Origin: an uncultured Oscillospiraceae bacterium
GTDB taxonomy: Bacteria; Bacillota; Clostridia; Oscillospirales; Oscillospiraceae
Direction of reading: 5' to 3'
DNA length: 51,614 bases
Assembly: GCA_910577415.1 (NCBI GenBank)
Contig: CAJTLK010000002.1
Span: forward strand, 1 to 51,614
Below, in pieces: positions 23,551 to 31,525 of this stretch (positions within the stretch are counted from its first letter, which is position 1; the number at the start of each line of letters is the position of its first letter). The translations under genes were made by a program, and so were the position numbers. The notes beneath the pieces were generated by a model that was given only the letters and a program-made list of their open reading frames with translations, ran no database searches and was not told the DNA's origin.

Positions 23551-24164
23551 TGACCATTTCCTACGAGTATGAGGGCGCGCTCTATCTCAACTTCACAAAC
23601 CGCTGCGACTGCGCCTGCGTATTTTGTCTGCGCCACAACGGTCACAAGGGGAGCATCTACGCCGACGACCTGTGGCTGGAGCATGAGCCAAGTCGGGAGG
23701 AAATTTTAGCCGACCTGCTTGCCCGTGATCTGAGCCGGTACCGGGAGCTGGTCTTCTGCGGCTTCGGCGAGCCTACCTTCCGCTGGGATGACGACGCATG
23801 GCTCATTGATGAGCTGAAGGAGCGGGGGGTGAAGCTGCCCCCCGTGCGTATCAACACCAACGGCCATGCCAACCGTATCCTGGGACGGGACATCACGCCG
23901 GAAATGAAGGGAAGGGTGGATATCGTCTCTATCTCCCTCAACGGCGCCACGGCGGAGGAGTATACCGCCGTGACCCAGCCCTCCACTGGGGAGCAGGGTT
24001 GGGAGGATATGCTGGAGTTTACCCGCAGGGCGGTGAAGCAGGTGCCCACAGTGATGATGACCATTGTCAACAAGGATAAGACCCCCGAGGATATCGAGAC
24101 CTGCCGAAAGCTGGCCGAGAGCCTGGGGGCCAAGCTACGGGTTCGGGAGTATATCCCGGATTGA
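23547..24164 (+). CDS. TatD-linked radical-SAM protein
   Basis: 205 residues. The 4Fe-4S motif CxxxCxxC is C20-C24-C27 within FTNRCDCACVFCLR. FCGFGEPTFRWDD contains the GEP motif, and INTNGHAN is the next SAM-binding strand. It is a short radical-SAM family seen linked to tatD in Clostridia (I recall TIGR04038); its substrate is unknown. Translational coupling to tatD (ATGA overlap) implies joint function. A strong terminator follows. Confidence 0.88.
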   Translation: MMTISYEYEGALYLNFTNRCDCACVFCLRHNGHKGSIYADDLWLEHEPSREEILADLLARDLSRYRELVFCGFGEPTFRWDDDAWLIDELKERGVKLPPVRINTNGHANRILGRDITPEMKGRVDIVSISLNGATAEEYTAVTQPSTGEQGWEDMLEFTRRAVKQVPTVMMTIVNKDKTPEDIETCRKLAESLGAKLRVREYIPD

Positions 24165-24176
24165 GGAGAAAAAGGA

Positions 24177-24218
24177 AGAGCGCCTGCGGTTTAGCAGGCG
24201 CTCTCTTTCTCTTTTTTT
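24177..24218 (+). terminator. Terminator of the tatD operon
   Basis: 11-bp perfect stem (24177-24187/24194-24204), loop GGTTTA, followed by a T-rich run through 24218. Confidence 0.92.
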
Positions 24219-24226
24219 GTAGTTGT

Positions 24227-24412
24227 TTAAAACTCGTCCCAGTCGTCGGCGTAGTCGTCGTACTCCGCGCTCCGGCACTTGACCCCCAGCTTGTCTCCGA
24301 TGGCGCAAACGCCGGCGGTGATCTTGTCCCAGTAGGCAATGACGCAGCACACTGCCGCCGCCACAGTCAGGGAGAGGGCCACGATCTTCAAAACAAATCG
24401 GGCAACTTTCAT
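24227..24412 (-). CDS. Small single-span membrane protein, function unknown
   Basis: 61 residues. A hydrophobic helix (about residues 6-26, VLKIVALSLTVAAAVCCVIAYW) is followed by a short soluble part with two Cys and an acidic, aromatic C-terminus (EYDDYADDWDEF). The gene is supported by a good promoter 34-62 bp upstream and AAGGAGG before the start. I do not recognise a family. Confidence 0.7.
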   Translation of the reverse strand: MKVARFVLKIVALSLTVAAAVCCVIAYWDKITAGVCAIGDKLGVKCRSAEYDDYADDWDEF

Positions 24413-24445
24413 GGCTTGACGCCTCCTTCTTGGATGTCTGAAACT

Positions 24446-24474
24446 ATTCTACACGACTTTGACGGAAAATACAA
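24446..24474 (-). promoter_or_regulatory. Promoter of the small membrane protein gene
   Basis: On the minus strand TTGTAT (24474-24469), 17-bp spacer, TAGAAT (24451-24446). Confidence 0.72.
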
Positions 24475-24485
24475 TCACTTTTTCC

Positions 24486-24514
24486 TTGTAATTTTGGGAC
24501 AAATAGAATACAAT
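24486..24514 (+). promoter_or_regulatory. Promoter of the Gls24-FakA operon
   Basis: TTGTAA (24486-24491), 17-bp spacer, TACAAT (24509-24514). It lies back to back with the promoter of the small membrane protein, 11 bp apart. Confidence 0.68.
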
Positions 24515-24592
24515 AAGAACGATACAATGGAAGGAAATGTGATCGAGCAAACCATGTGGCGGCCCTGCCGCCATGGGAAAGGAAGTGCCTCT

Positions 24593-24943
24593 ATGAAAGT
24601 GCAGACCTCAAAGGGCATGATAACCATCAGCAACGACGTATTTACCAATATTACCGGCGCTGCCGCCACCAACTGTTACGGCGTCAAGGGTATGGCCGTC
24701 CGCTCCACCACCGACGGCCTGGTCCACCTGCTCCGGCTGGAGTCCATGTCCAAGGGAGTCAAGGTGACCTACAACGACGACAAGACCATCTCCCTGGAGC
24801 TTCACATCATTGTGGAGAATGGAGTCAACCTGAAGGCGGTGAGCCGGGCCATTATGTCCGAGGTGCGCTACAACGTCAGCCGCCTCACCGGCGTGAGCGT
24901 ACGGAATGTGGATGTTTTTGTGGACTCCATGGTCGTGGGCTGA
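24593..24943 (+). CDS. Asp23/Gls24 family protein (YloU-like)
   Basis: 116 residues. The start at 24593 was chosen because the Gls24 fold begins at once (VQTSKGMITISNDVFTNITGAAATNCYGVKGM) and GGAAAGGAAG lies upstream; the frame is open earlier but not protein-like. The C-terminal segment YNVSRLTGVSVRNVDVFVDSM is typical. Gls24/YloU proteins are small, often membrane-anchored partners of envelope processes, and precede the DAK2 gene yloV/fakA in many Firmicutes, as here (16 bp gap). Confidence 0.9.
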   Translation: MKVQTSKGMITISNDVFTNITGAAATNCYGVKGMAVRSTTDGLVHLLRLESMSKGVKVTYNDDKTISLELHIIVENGVNLKAVSRAIMSEVRYNVSRLTGVSVRNVDVFVDSMVVG

Positions 24944-24959
24944 GGAGGGAGAGAAGGAT

Positions 24960-26636
24960 ATGATCAAGACTATTGACGGCGCCCTCTTTGCCCGCATGAT
25001 CGTCCACGGCTCGGCCTGTATCAATCTCTGTAAGCAGGAGATCAACGATCTCAACGTTTTCCCGGTGCCCGACGGAGACACCGGCACCAATATGTCCATG
25101 ACCATCGGCACTGCCGCTGAAGAGATGGGCAAACGTTCCTTTGTCAACATCGGCGACGCCGCCAACGCCACCGCCAACGCTCTCCTCCGGGGCGCCCGGG
25201 GCAACTCCGGCGTGATCCTCTCGCTACTGTTCCGGGGCTTTGCCAAGGCGGTGAAGGAGAAGAAGACCATTGATGGCCGGGACTTTGCCATCGCACTGGA
25301 CTTTGGCGTTGCCGCCGCCTACAAAGCGGTGATGAAGCCTGCTGAGGGCACCATCCTTACCGTGTCCCGGCTTACTGCCGCTGCCGCCGCTGCCGCCGCC
25401 CGGGAGAACGACACGGTGGAGGTGGTGTTGGAAAAGGCCCTGGAGGCTGGGCGGGAGGCTTTGGAGCACACCACCGAGCAAAATCCCGTCCTCAAAAAGG
25501 CTGGGGTCGTCGATTCCGGCGGCAAGGGATTTTTGGTCATTTTCCAGGGAATGCTGGATGAGATGAAGGGCGAACCCATGCCGGAGGGGGCCGACCTGCC
25601 CCAGCAGAAGGAGGGGGCCGACTTCGCCGGGCTGAGCCTGGAGGACATCACCTTTACCTACGATACCGTATTTATTGTCCGCCGCACTCCCGAGGCCATG
25701 CCCTTGGATAAGTTCCGCGCCTATCTGGGCACCGTGGGCGACAGCCTGGTCATTGGCGAGAGCGACGAGGAGTTCAAGGTCCACGTCCACACCGACATCC
25801 CCGGCAAGGTGTTGGCCGAATCCGCTAAATACGGTACCCTGGAGCTGGCCAAGATCGAAAATATGCGTACCCAGGCCGAGGACCTGGCCGCGGGCAAGCA
25901 TGTCCAGTCCACCGACGACCTGGAGGCAGTGGAGGAAGAGCTGGAGGCCCAGGAGAATTTGATCGCTCCGCCGGAGAAGAAGTACGGCGTGGTGGCGGTG
26001 GCCGCCGGCGAGGGGATGGCTGCCGTCTTTAAGGACTTGGGCGTGGACAACGTCATCTCCGGCGGACAGACCATGAATCCAGCCACCGAGGACATTCTCA
26101 CAAAGATCAACGCCACCCCCGCCGAGGTAGTTTTTGTGCTGCCCAACAACAAGAATATCATTATGGCAGCCCAGCAGTGCGAGCGGCTGTGCCAGGATAA
26201 AAAAGTGGTGGTGCTGCCCTCCAAGACGGTGCCTCAGGGAGTGTCCGCCATGCTGCTGCTGGACCCCGACGCCGATGTGGACGCCAATGTGGAGGCTATG
26301 ACCGCCGCCATGGAGGGGGTCTCCACCGCTGAGGTGACCTACGCCGCCCGGGACAGCGACTTCGGCGGCTTCAAGATCAAGCACGGGGATCATATGGCCC
26401 TCCTGAACGGCCAGCTTTTCGATACCCAGAAGAACCAGGATAAGCTGCTCAAAAAGCTGTGTAAGGAGGACGTGTTCCAGAACGCCGGGTTTATCAATAT
26501 CTACTATGGCGAGGACGTGTCCGAAGACGACGCGGAGAAGACGCTGAAGCTCTTTACCGACGCCTGTCCCAAGGCGGAGATCAACCTCCTCGCCGGGGGC
26601 CAGCCTGTATATTACTATATGATCTCGGCTGAGTGA
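24960..26636 (+). CDS. fakA: DAK2-domain fatty-acid kinase catalytic subunit (FakA/YloV-like)
   Basis: 558 residues from the ATG at 24960, with GGAGGGAG upstream. The N-terminal DhaL-type kinase domain (residues 1-200) holds the nucleotide/Mg site NVFPVPDGDTGTNMSM at 32-47 and the second loop GNSGVILS. The middle and C-terminal parts (about 220-558) are the DAK1-like/FakB-binding region seen in FakA, including VISGGQTMNPATEDIL and VFVLPNNKNIIMAAQQ. FakA phosphorylates fatty acids carried by FakB (DegV) proteins for phospholipid synthesis. No fakB is in the window. Confidence 0.9.
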   Translation: MIKTIDGALFARMIVHGSACINLCKQEINDLNVFPVPDGDTGTNMSMTIGTAAEEMGKRSFVNIGDAANATANALLRGARGNSGVILSLLFRGFAKAVKEKKTIDGRDFAIALDFGVAAAYKAVMKPAEGTILTVSRLTAAAAAAAARENDTVEVVLEKALEAGREALEHTTEQNPVLKKAGVVDSGGKGFLVIFQGMLDEMKGEPMPEGADLPQQKEGADFAGLSLEDITFTYDTVFIVRRTPEAMPLDKFRAYLGTVGDSLVIGESDEEFKVHVHTDIPGKVLAESAKYGTLELAKIENMRTQAEDLAAGKHVQSTDDLEAVEEELEAQENLIAPPEKKYGVVAVAAGEGMAAVFKDLGVDNVISGGQTMNPATEDILTKINATPAEVVFVLPNNKNIIMAAQQCERLCQDKKVVVLPSKTVPQGVSAMLLLDPDADVDANVEAMTAAMEGVSTAEVTYAARDSDFGGFKIKHGDHMALLNGQLFDTQKNQDKLLKKLCKEDVFQNAGFINIYYGEDVSEDDAEKTLKLFTDACPKAEINLLAGGQPVYYYMISAE

Positions 26637-26666
26637 GAGAGCTTACCGCGCAAGGAGAGAGTGGCT

Positions 26667-26776
26667 CACCTCGCAAGCAAAAAAGCGCCTCCCCATGCAG
26701 CCATACCTGACCAGGGAATGAGCCTCCGGTCACGTATTGAGATGAGCATGGGGAGGCACTTTTTCGCTTCTCGGTG
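26667..26776 (+). ncRNA. Candidate structured RNA element, copy 2
   Basis: Same architecture as 22561-22674. Middle stem 26687-26698/26746-26757 (12 bp perfect), extended outward by 26675-26685/26759-26769 with one mismatch, and CACC/GGTG at 26667-26670/26773-26776. Internal loop AGCC / TGAGATGA. Inner stem ATAC/GTAT (26703-26706/26734-26737), C-C mismatch, then 26708-26716/26724-26732 with cap AATGAGC. Compared with copy 1, U-A becomes C-G, two G-U pairs become G-C and A-U, and the outer stem is rewritten while pairing is kept. It lies between fakA and the patatin gene with no promoter visible between it and the lipase. Confidence 0.6.
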
Positions 26777-26824
26777 TCGCGAGATGCCACGCGAAACGGA
26801 CGACTGAAGAAAGGAAGTATTTGA

Positions 26825-27694
26825 TTGCTGGGTCTCATTGATGTAGGCGGTGGGATGCGGGGCATCTATACCGCCGGGATCTATGATTATCTTATGAACC
26901 AGGGAGTACAGCCCTTCGACTACCTGCTGGGGGTCTCGGCGGGCAGTGGAAACATGGTGACTTATCTGGCGGGCCAGTCCGGGCGCAACCTCCGTTTTTA
27001 TCTGGAGTACGCCTTCCGCAAGGAATATATGTCTATGCAGAACTATCTGAAGAGAGGCTCCTATATCGACCTGGACTACCCCTATACCGTCCTCTCCGGC
27101 CCCGGCGGAGAGGACCCGGTGGACCTGGAGGCGTTTAACGCCAGCACTGCCCGGTATGAGGTGGTGGTGACAGACGCCGCCACGGGGGAGCCAGTCTACT
27201 ATGATAGATCCGAAATGAGAGACGGCAACTTCGACGTTATTAAGGCGTCCTGCGCCGTGCCTGGAGCGTGTCGGCCCTATCCTGTCCACGGCAGGTTGGG
27301 GTTTGACGGCGGGGTGGCAGACCCGGTGCCCTACAAGCGGGCGTTGGAGCAGGGCTGTGATAGGCTGGTAGTGCTTTTGACCCGGCCCGCCGAGTTCTGC
27401 CGTCCGCTGCTGGGCCATGACGCCATGATGGGACGGATGCTCCGCAAGTGGCCCAACACATATGCAGCCCTGAAGCGCCGCAGTGTGCGCTACAACACCG
27501 ATGTGGCGGCCATTAAGGCCATGGAGGCCCGGGGCAAGGCCCTGCTCGTGGGCCCCAGCGACATTGGCGATATGGGCACTCTTACCCGGGATAAGGCGGC
27601 GGTGGAACGGCTTTACCAGATGGGGTACGCCGATGGGAAAAGGGTGCTGGAATTTGTGGAGCGCGACAGCCCCTTGACTTTCCGTACCCCTTGA
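26825..27694 (+). CDS. Patatin-like phospholipase
   Basis: 289 residues. The oxyanion-hole loop DVGGGMRGIYTAG is at residues 6-18, the nucleophile elbow GVSAG at 36-40 (Ser38), and the catalytic Asp lies in LGFDGGVADP. This is the Ser-Asp dyad of patatin/RssA-type lipases, predicted to cleave acyl esters of membrane lipids. The start is TTG at 26825 with GAAAGGAAG upstream; no ATG fits the domain start. It follows fakA, so a link to fatty-acid recycling (lipase releases fatty acids, FakA activates them) is plausible. Confidence 0.88.
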   Translation: MLGLIDVGGGMRGIYTAGIYDYLMNQGVQPFDYLLGVSAGSGNMVTYLAGQSGRNLRFYLEYAFRKEYMSMQNYLKRGSYIDLDYPYTVLSGPGGEDPVDLEAFNASTARYEVVVTDAATGEPVYYDRSEMRDGNFDVIKASCAVPGACRPYPVHGRLGFDGGVADPVPYKRALEQGCDRLVVLLTRPAEFCRPLLGHDAMMGRMLRKWPNTYAALKRRSVRYNTDVAAIKAMEARGKALLVGPSDIGDMGTLTRDKAAVERLYQMGYADGKRVLEFVERDSPLTFRTP

Positions 27695-27737
27695 CGTACA
27701 ATAAATCGCAACTTTGACATAAAGGATGGAGAGAACT

Positions 27738-29177
27738 ATGGCACAGGACAAGAAGCAGGTGGAGCAGATCACCGATATGGAGGCGGACTTTACCCAATGG
27801 TATACCGATGTGTGTACCAAGGCGGAGCTCATTGACTATACCAGCGTAAAGGGTATGTTCATTTACCGCCCCTATGGCTATGCCATTTGGGAGAATATCC
27901 AGCATGAGCTGGACAAGCGCTTCAAGGCCACCGGCCACACCAACGTGGCCATGCCCCTGCTCATCCCGGAGAGCCTTTTGCAAAAGGAGAAGGATCATGT
28001 CCAGGGCTTTGCTCCCGAATGCGCCTGGGTCACCCACGGCGGCAGCGAGAAGCTGGAGGAGCGGCTGTGTGTCCGTCCCACCTCGGAGACTGTGTTTTGC
28101 GACCATTGGAGCCACATCGTCCACTCTTGGCGGGACCTGCCCCTGCTCTACAACCAGTGGTGCTCCGTGCTGCGCTGGGAGAAGACCTCCCGGCCCTTCC
28201 TCCGCCACCGGGAGTTCCTCTGGCAGGAGGGGCACACCCTCCACGCCACTGCCGAGGAGGCTCTGGAGGAGACCGAGCGGATGCTGGAGATCTACGCCGA
28301 CGTGTGTGAGAACGTCCTGGCCATGCCGGTGGTCCGGGGCGTGAAGACCGACAAGGAGAAGTTTGCCGGAGCCGAGCGTACCTACACCATCGAGTGCATG
28401 ATGCACGACAAGAAGGCCCTTCAGTCCGGCACCAGTCACTTCTTTGGCGACGGCTTTGCCAAAGCCTTTGGCATCGCCTACACCGACAAAAACAACCAGC
28501 TCACCACCCCCCACGAGACCTCCTGGGGTATGTCCACCCGCATCATCGGCGGCGTCATCATGACCCACGGCGACAACCGGGGCTTGGTGCTGCCTCCCAG
28601 GGTGGCTCCTATCCAGGTCGTTGTGATCCCCGTGGCCCAGCACAAGGAGGGGGTCCTGGAGGCTAACCGGGCCGTGGCGGAGAAACTTACTGCCGCCGGG
28701 TTCCGTGTGAAGCTGGACGACAGCGAGCAGTCCCCCGGCTGGAAGTTTGCCCAGTACGAGATGAAGGGTGTGCCTCTCCGTCTGGAGCTGGGTCCCAAGG
28801 ATATGGAACAGAACCAGTGTGTGCTGGTGCGCCGGGACAGCGGCGAGAAGAGCTTTGTCAGCCTGGACGGCATTGCCGAGACCGTGGCCAAGATGCTGGA
28901 CGACATTCACGACGGGCTTTTCCAGAAGGCCAAGAAGAATCTGGATGACAACACCTTTCCTGCTTTCTCTCTGGCCGAGGCCAAGGCTATCCAGCAGGAG
29001 AAGGGCGGCTTCATCAAGACCATGTGGTGCGGCGAGGAAGCGTGCGAGGTGAAGATGAAGGAGGAGGCCGGCATGACCTCCCGGTGCGTGCCCTTTGCTC
29101 AGGAGCAGCTGGGGGACGTCTGCCCCATCTGCGGAAAACCCGCAAAGAAGATGATCTACTGGGGCGTGGCGTACTGA
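27738..29177 (+). CDS. proS: Prolyl-tRNA synthetase, archaeal/eukaryotic-type (ProS type 3)
   Basis: 479 residues, the short form without the bacterial editing insert. Class II motifs: motif 1 around YGYAIWENIQHELDKRFKATGHTNVAMP, motif 2 LRWEKTSRPFLRHREFLWQEGH, motif 3 near WGMSTRIIGGVIMTHGDNRGLVLPP. The anticodon-binding domain and the C-terminal zinc-like domain typical of this type (CGEEACE..., CPICGKPAKKMIYWGVAY) follow. It charges tRNA-Pro with proline. I chose ATG 27738 (GGAG 6 bases upstream); ATG 27726 is possible. No T-box leader is visible. Confidence 0.95.
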   Translation: MAQDKKQVEQITDMEADFTQWYTDVCTKAELIDYTSVKGMFIYRPYGYAIWENIQHELDKRFKATGHTNVAMPLLIPESLLQKEKDHVQGFAPECAWVTHGGSEKLEERLCVRPTSETVFCDHWSHIVHSWRDLPLLYNQWCSVLRWEKTSRPFLRHREFLWQEGHTLHATAEEALEETERMLEIYADVCENVLAMPVVRGVKTDKEKFAGAERTYTIECMMHDKKALQSGTSHFFGDGFAKAFGIAYTDKNNQLTTPHETSWGMSTRIIGGVIMTHGDNRGLVLPPRVAPIQVVVIPVAQHKEGVLEANRAVAEKLTAAGFRVKLDDSEQSPGWKFAQYEMKGVPLRLELGPKDMEQNQCVLVRRDSGEKSFVSLDGIAETVAKMLDDIHDGLFQKAKKNLDDNTFPAFSLAEAKAIQQEKGGFIKTMWCGEEACEVKMKEEAGMTSRCVPFAQEQLGDVCPICGKPAKKMIYWGVAY

Positions 29178-29238
29178 GACAATTCCGCCGACTCTTGGCG
29201 GGGGGTATTTTGTCCCCGCCGCAGCGGTGGGTGGCGGT

Positions 29239-29789
29239 CACATTTGCAAATGTGGCAAACCCCTGAGGGGCCATTCTTGATGTCAAGAATGGCCCCTCAG
29301 ACTCCCCAAGAACCACCAAGGGGAGGGCGTTTCGATTCGCCCTCCCCTTGGAACCCCTCTCCCACCGACCAAGGGAGGGGGACTGCGGCCCCCCTCGCCT
29401 TGGAACCCTCCCCAAGCTGTCCTACCGTAGGTAAGAAAGCCGCCCGACTGCACGTCGTGGCAGCCGGGCGGCACGTAGGGGTGGGGCAGGCATAACGAAG
29501 ACCCCTCGGCCTTACTTTGTAACGGCCGAGGGGTTCGTCGTGCCCGGCCACCGCTACGAAGTGCGGGGGCTGGGCTAATAGTCTGAAATAGGACGACTCG
29601 GGTGGGTTTCCAAAGGGTAGGGGCCACAGCCCCTACCCTTTGGTCGTTTAAGGGGGTGGTTTGGAGGGGGAAAATCGAAATCCCCCCTCCAAGGCTTTCT
29701 TGGGGTGCGGGGAGGTTCTTTGGCCCCAAAGAATCTCCCCGCATGGCATTTCACCACCGTGGTGAAATGTTCCCGCCAATGGTTGGCGG
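29239..29789. repeat. Intergenic cluster of large inverted repeats
   Basis: The 617-bp gap between proS and the YbjN-like gene holds no gene but at least nine hairpins: a 16-bp palindrome at 29239-29254; 18-bp perfect arms 29263-29280/29283-29300; 14-bp arms 29316-29329/29338-29351; 29439-29446/29465-29472; 29502-29511/29523-29533; 15-bp perfect arms 29610-29624/29629-29643; 10-bp arms 29661-29670/29683-29692; a 17-pair stem 29707-29723/29726-29742; 11-bp arms 29747-29757/29759-29769; and 29773-29779/29783-29789. Some share sequence with the cluster at 1-245. Confidence 0.85.
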
Positions 29790-29794
29790 AAAAC

Positions 29795-30262
29795 TTAGTA
29801 CCGCTCGGAGTTGCCGGAGGCGGGGGCGGAGGGAGAGGCGGGAGCGCTGCCGAAGGCCTGCTGGAAAGCGGGGTAGGCCTCCTCGGAAATGTTCAGCAGC
29901 CGCACCAGCAGCTCTACGCAGACGGCGCCGGGATTCTGGGTCTCCACCGGCATATCCATCTCCACACCGATGTGGGAGGGACCGGCGACAAACTTGGTGA
30001 AGCGGAATTTCCGATTCATATCGTTGCACAGGTGGATGGCGTCGTGGCCCTTACCGGCGGGGATGGGAATGAACTCGAAGACCCGGACGGCGGCGTCATT
30101 GTCGGCGGCGGAGATGAAGTAGATCTGGATATTGGCCCCGCACTTCAGATTGAAGCCGGTAATGACGGCGGAACTGCTGCCGTCGGGCTGCTCATCGACG
30201 TGGCAGTTCCACTCCTGGGCTTTGATGGCGGCCTCGATCTCCCTGGAAGCCTTGAATATCAT
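29795..30262 (-). CDS. YbjN-domain protein
   Basis: 155 residues from the ATG at 30262 (GAAGG upstream; a longer open frame has no ribosome site). The fold resembles YbjN/type III chaperone-like domains: an N-terminal helix FKASREIEAAIKAQ, then beta strands NCHVDEQPDGSSSAVITGFN and NIQIYFISAADNDAAVRVFEF, and a DAIHLCNDMNRKFRFTKFVAG segment. The last 15 residues are Pro/Ala/Ser-rich. YbjN proteins have been linked to stress regulation, but the mechanism is unknown. It has its own promoter, divergent from the aro operon. Confidence 0.78.
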   Translation of the reverse strand: MIFKASREIEAAIKAQEWNCHVDEQPDGSSSAVITGFNLKCGANIQIYFISAADNDAAVRVFEFIPIPAGKGHDAIHLCNDMNRKFRFTKFVAGPSHIGVEMDMPVETQNPGAVCVELLVRLLNISEEAYPAFQQAFGSAPASPSAPASGNSERY

Positions 30263-30313
30263 AAAAATACCTTCTTTCGCATTGATTGCGGCTGGGACCG
30301 CGATGATAAACTC

Positions 30314-30342
30314 ATCATAGCAGAAAAAAGAGCCGAATACAA
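30314..30342 (-). promoter_or_regulatory. Promoter of the YbjN-like gene
   Basis: On the minus strand TTGTAT (30342-30337), 17-bp spacer, TATGAT (30319-30314). Confidence 0.75.
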
Positions 30343-30359
30343 GAGGGCGCAAGTTGTTA

Positions 30360-30388
30360 TTGCATTTCCACCGGGAAAAGGATATAAT
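30360..30388 (+). promoter_or_regulatory. Promoter of the aro operon
   Basis: TTGCAT (30360-30365), 17-bp spacer, TATAAT (30383-30388). The leader to aroF is about 65 nt, and I see no leader-peptide attenuator or T-box in it. Confidence 0.78.
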
Positions 30389-30459
30389 TTTTTTAATTAT
30401 ACTGAGAAGCTGTTGACGCTTCCGCGGCAACGGGTTTTTGCTTTTAAGGGGGAATTACT

Positions 30460-31482
30460 ATGGTCGTCGTTATGAGACCGGACGCCAGTCAGCGCGATAT
30501 AGACAAGCTCATTGCCCAGTTCCAGCTTCAGGGTCTCCAGGTGGGCATTACCAACGGCGTGGGCTGCACCATTCTGGGCCTGGTGGGAGATACCACCGGG
30601 GTGGACATGGACAAGATCACCATCAATAACAGTGTGGAGCGGGTCATGCGGGTATCGGAGCCTTATAAGCGGGCCAACCGTAAGTTCCACCCCGAGGATA
30701 CGACGGTAAAGGTGGGCGGCGCCGCCATCGGCGGCGGAAGCTTCGCGGTCATTGCCGGCCCCTGCTCGGTGGAGAGCGAGGCGCAGATCATTGATGTGGC
30801 CCAAAAGGTACAAAACTCCGGCGCCGCCCTCCTCCGGGGCGGAGCTTTTAAGCCCCGCACCTCCCCCTATTCTTTCCAGGGCATGGGGGCGGCTGGTCTG
30901 GATCTGCTGCTGGAGGCCAAGGCGGCCACGGGTATGCCCATCGTCACAGAACTGATGAGTGAGAAATATTGCCAGCTCTTTGAGGACAAGGTAGACGTCA
31001 TTCAGATCGGCGCCCGGAACATGCAGAACTTTGACCTTTTGAAGGAGGTGGGCAAGCTCTCCAAGCCCATCCTCCTCAAGCGGGGCCTGTCCAACTCCTA
31101 CGAGGAGTGGATCATGTCGGCGGAATATATCATGTCCGAGGGCAATGAGAACGTCATCCTCTGTGAGCGGGGCATTCGTACCTTTGAGACCTACACCCGC
31201 AACACCTTAGACCTGTCCGCCATTCCCGCTGTGAAACGGATGAGCCACCTGCCCATCGTGGTGGACCCATCCCACGCCGCCGGGATGTACTGGATGGTGG
31301 AGCCTCTGGCTCTGGCCGCTGTGGCCGCCGGTGCGGACGGGCTTATCATCGAGGTCCACAACGACCCCCAGAATGCCAAGTGCGACGGGCAGCAATCTTT
31401 GACCCCGGAGCACTTTGACCGGCTGATGAAGAAGCTGGAGACCCAGGTGCCCTGGATGGGCAAGACCCTGTCGAGAGGGTAA
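30460..31482 (+). CDS. aroF: DAHP synthase (3-deoxy-7-phosphoheptulonate synthase), regulatory type I-beta
   Basis: 340 residues. Residues 1-70 form a ferredoxin-like (FL) regulatory domain (VVVMRPDASQRDIDKLIAQF), the form that lets Tyr/Phe inhibit the Thermotoga-type enzyme. The barrel follows: FAVIAGPCSVESE, LLRGGAFKPRTSPYSFQG, LLKRGL, ILCERGIRTFE and the metal-binding IVVDPSHAAG. It condenses PEP and erythrose-4-phosphate, the first shikimate step. It is the first gene of an eight-gene operon, so feedback on this enzyme would gate the whole pathway. Confidence 0.95.
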   Translation: MVVVMRPDASQRDIDKLIAQFQLQGLQVGITNGVGCTILGLVGDTTGVDMDKITINNSVERVMRVSEPYKRANRKFHPEDTTVKVGGAAIGGGSFAVIAGPCSVESEAQIIDVAQKVQNSGAALLRGGAFKPRTSPYSFQGMGAAGLDLLLEAKAATGMPIVTELMSEKYCQLFEDKVDVIQIGARNMQNFDLLKEVGKLSKPILLKRGLSNSYEEWIMSAEYIMSEGNENVILCERGIRTFETYTRNTLDLSAIPAVKRMSHLPIVVDPSHAAGMYWMVEPLALAAVAAGADGLIIEVHNDPQNAKCDGQQSLTPEHFDRLMKKLETQVPWMGKTLSRG

Positions 31483-31525
31483 AATATGCAAGCGGTGGAG
31501 CTGTCCGCCGAAAGGAGGCCCCCTG

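Noticed and set aside
27695..27737. T-box or other leader before proS
   Set aside because: The gap to the patatin gene is only 43 bp and shows no T-box sequence (no UGGN-containing bulge or terminator).
30389..30459. Phe/Tyr leader peptide attenuator before aroF
   Set aside because: The leader is about 65-70 nt, holds no short Phe- or Tyr-rich frame with a ribosome site, and has no clear terminator.
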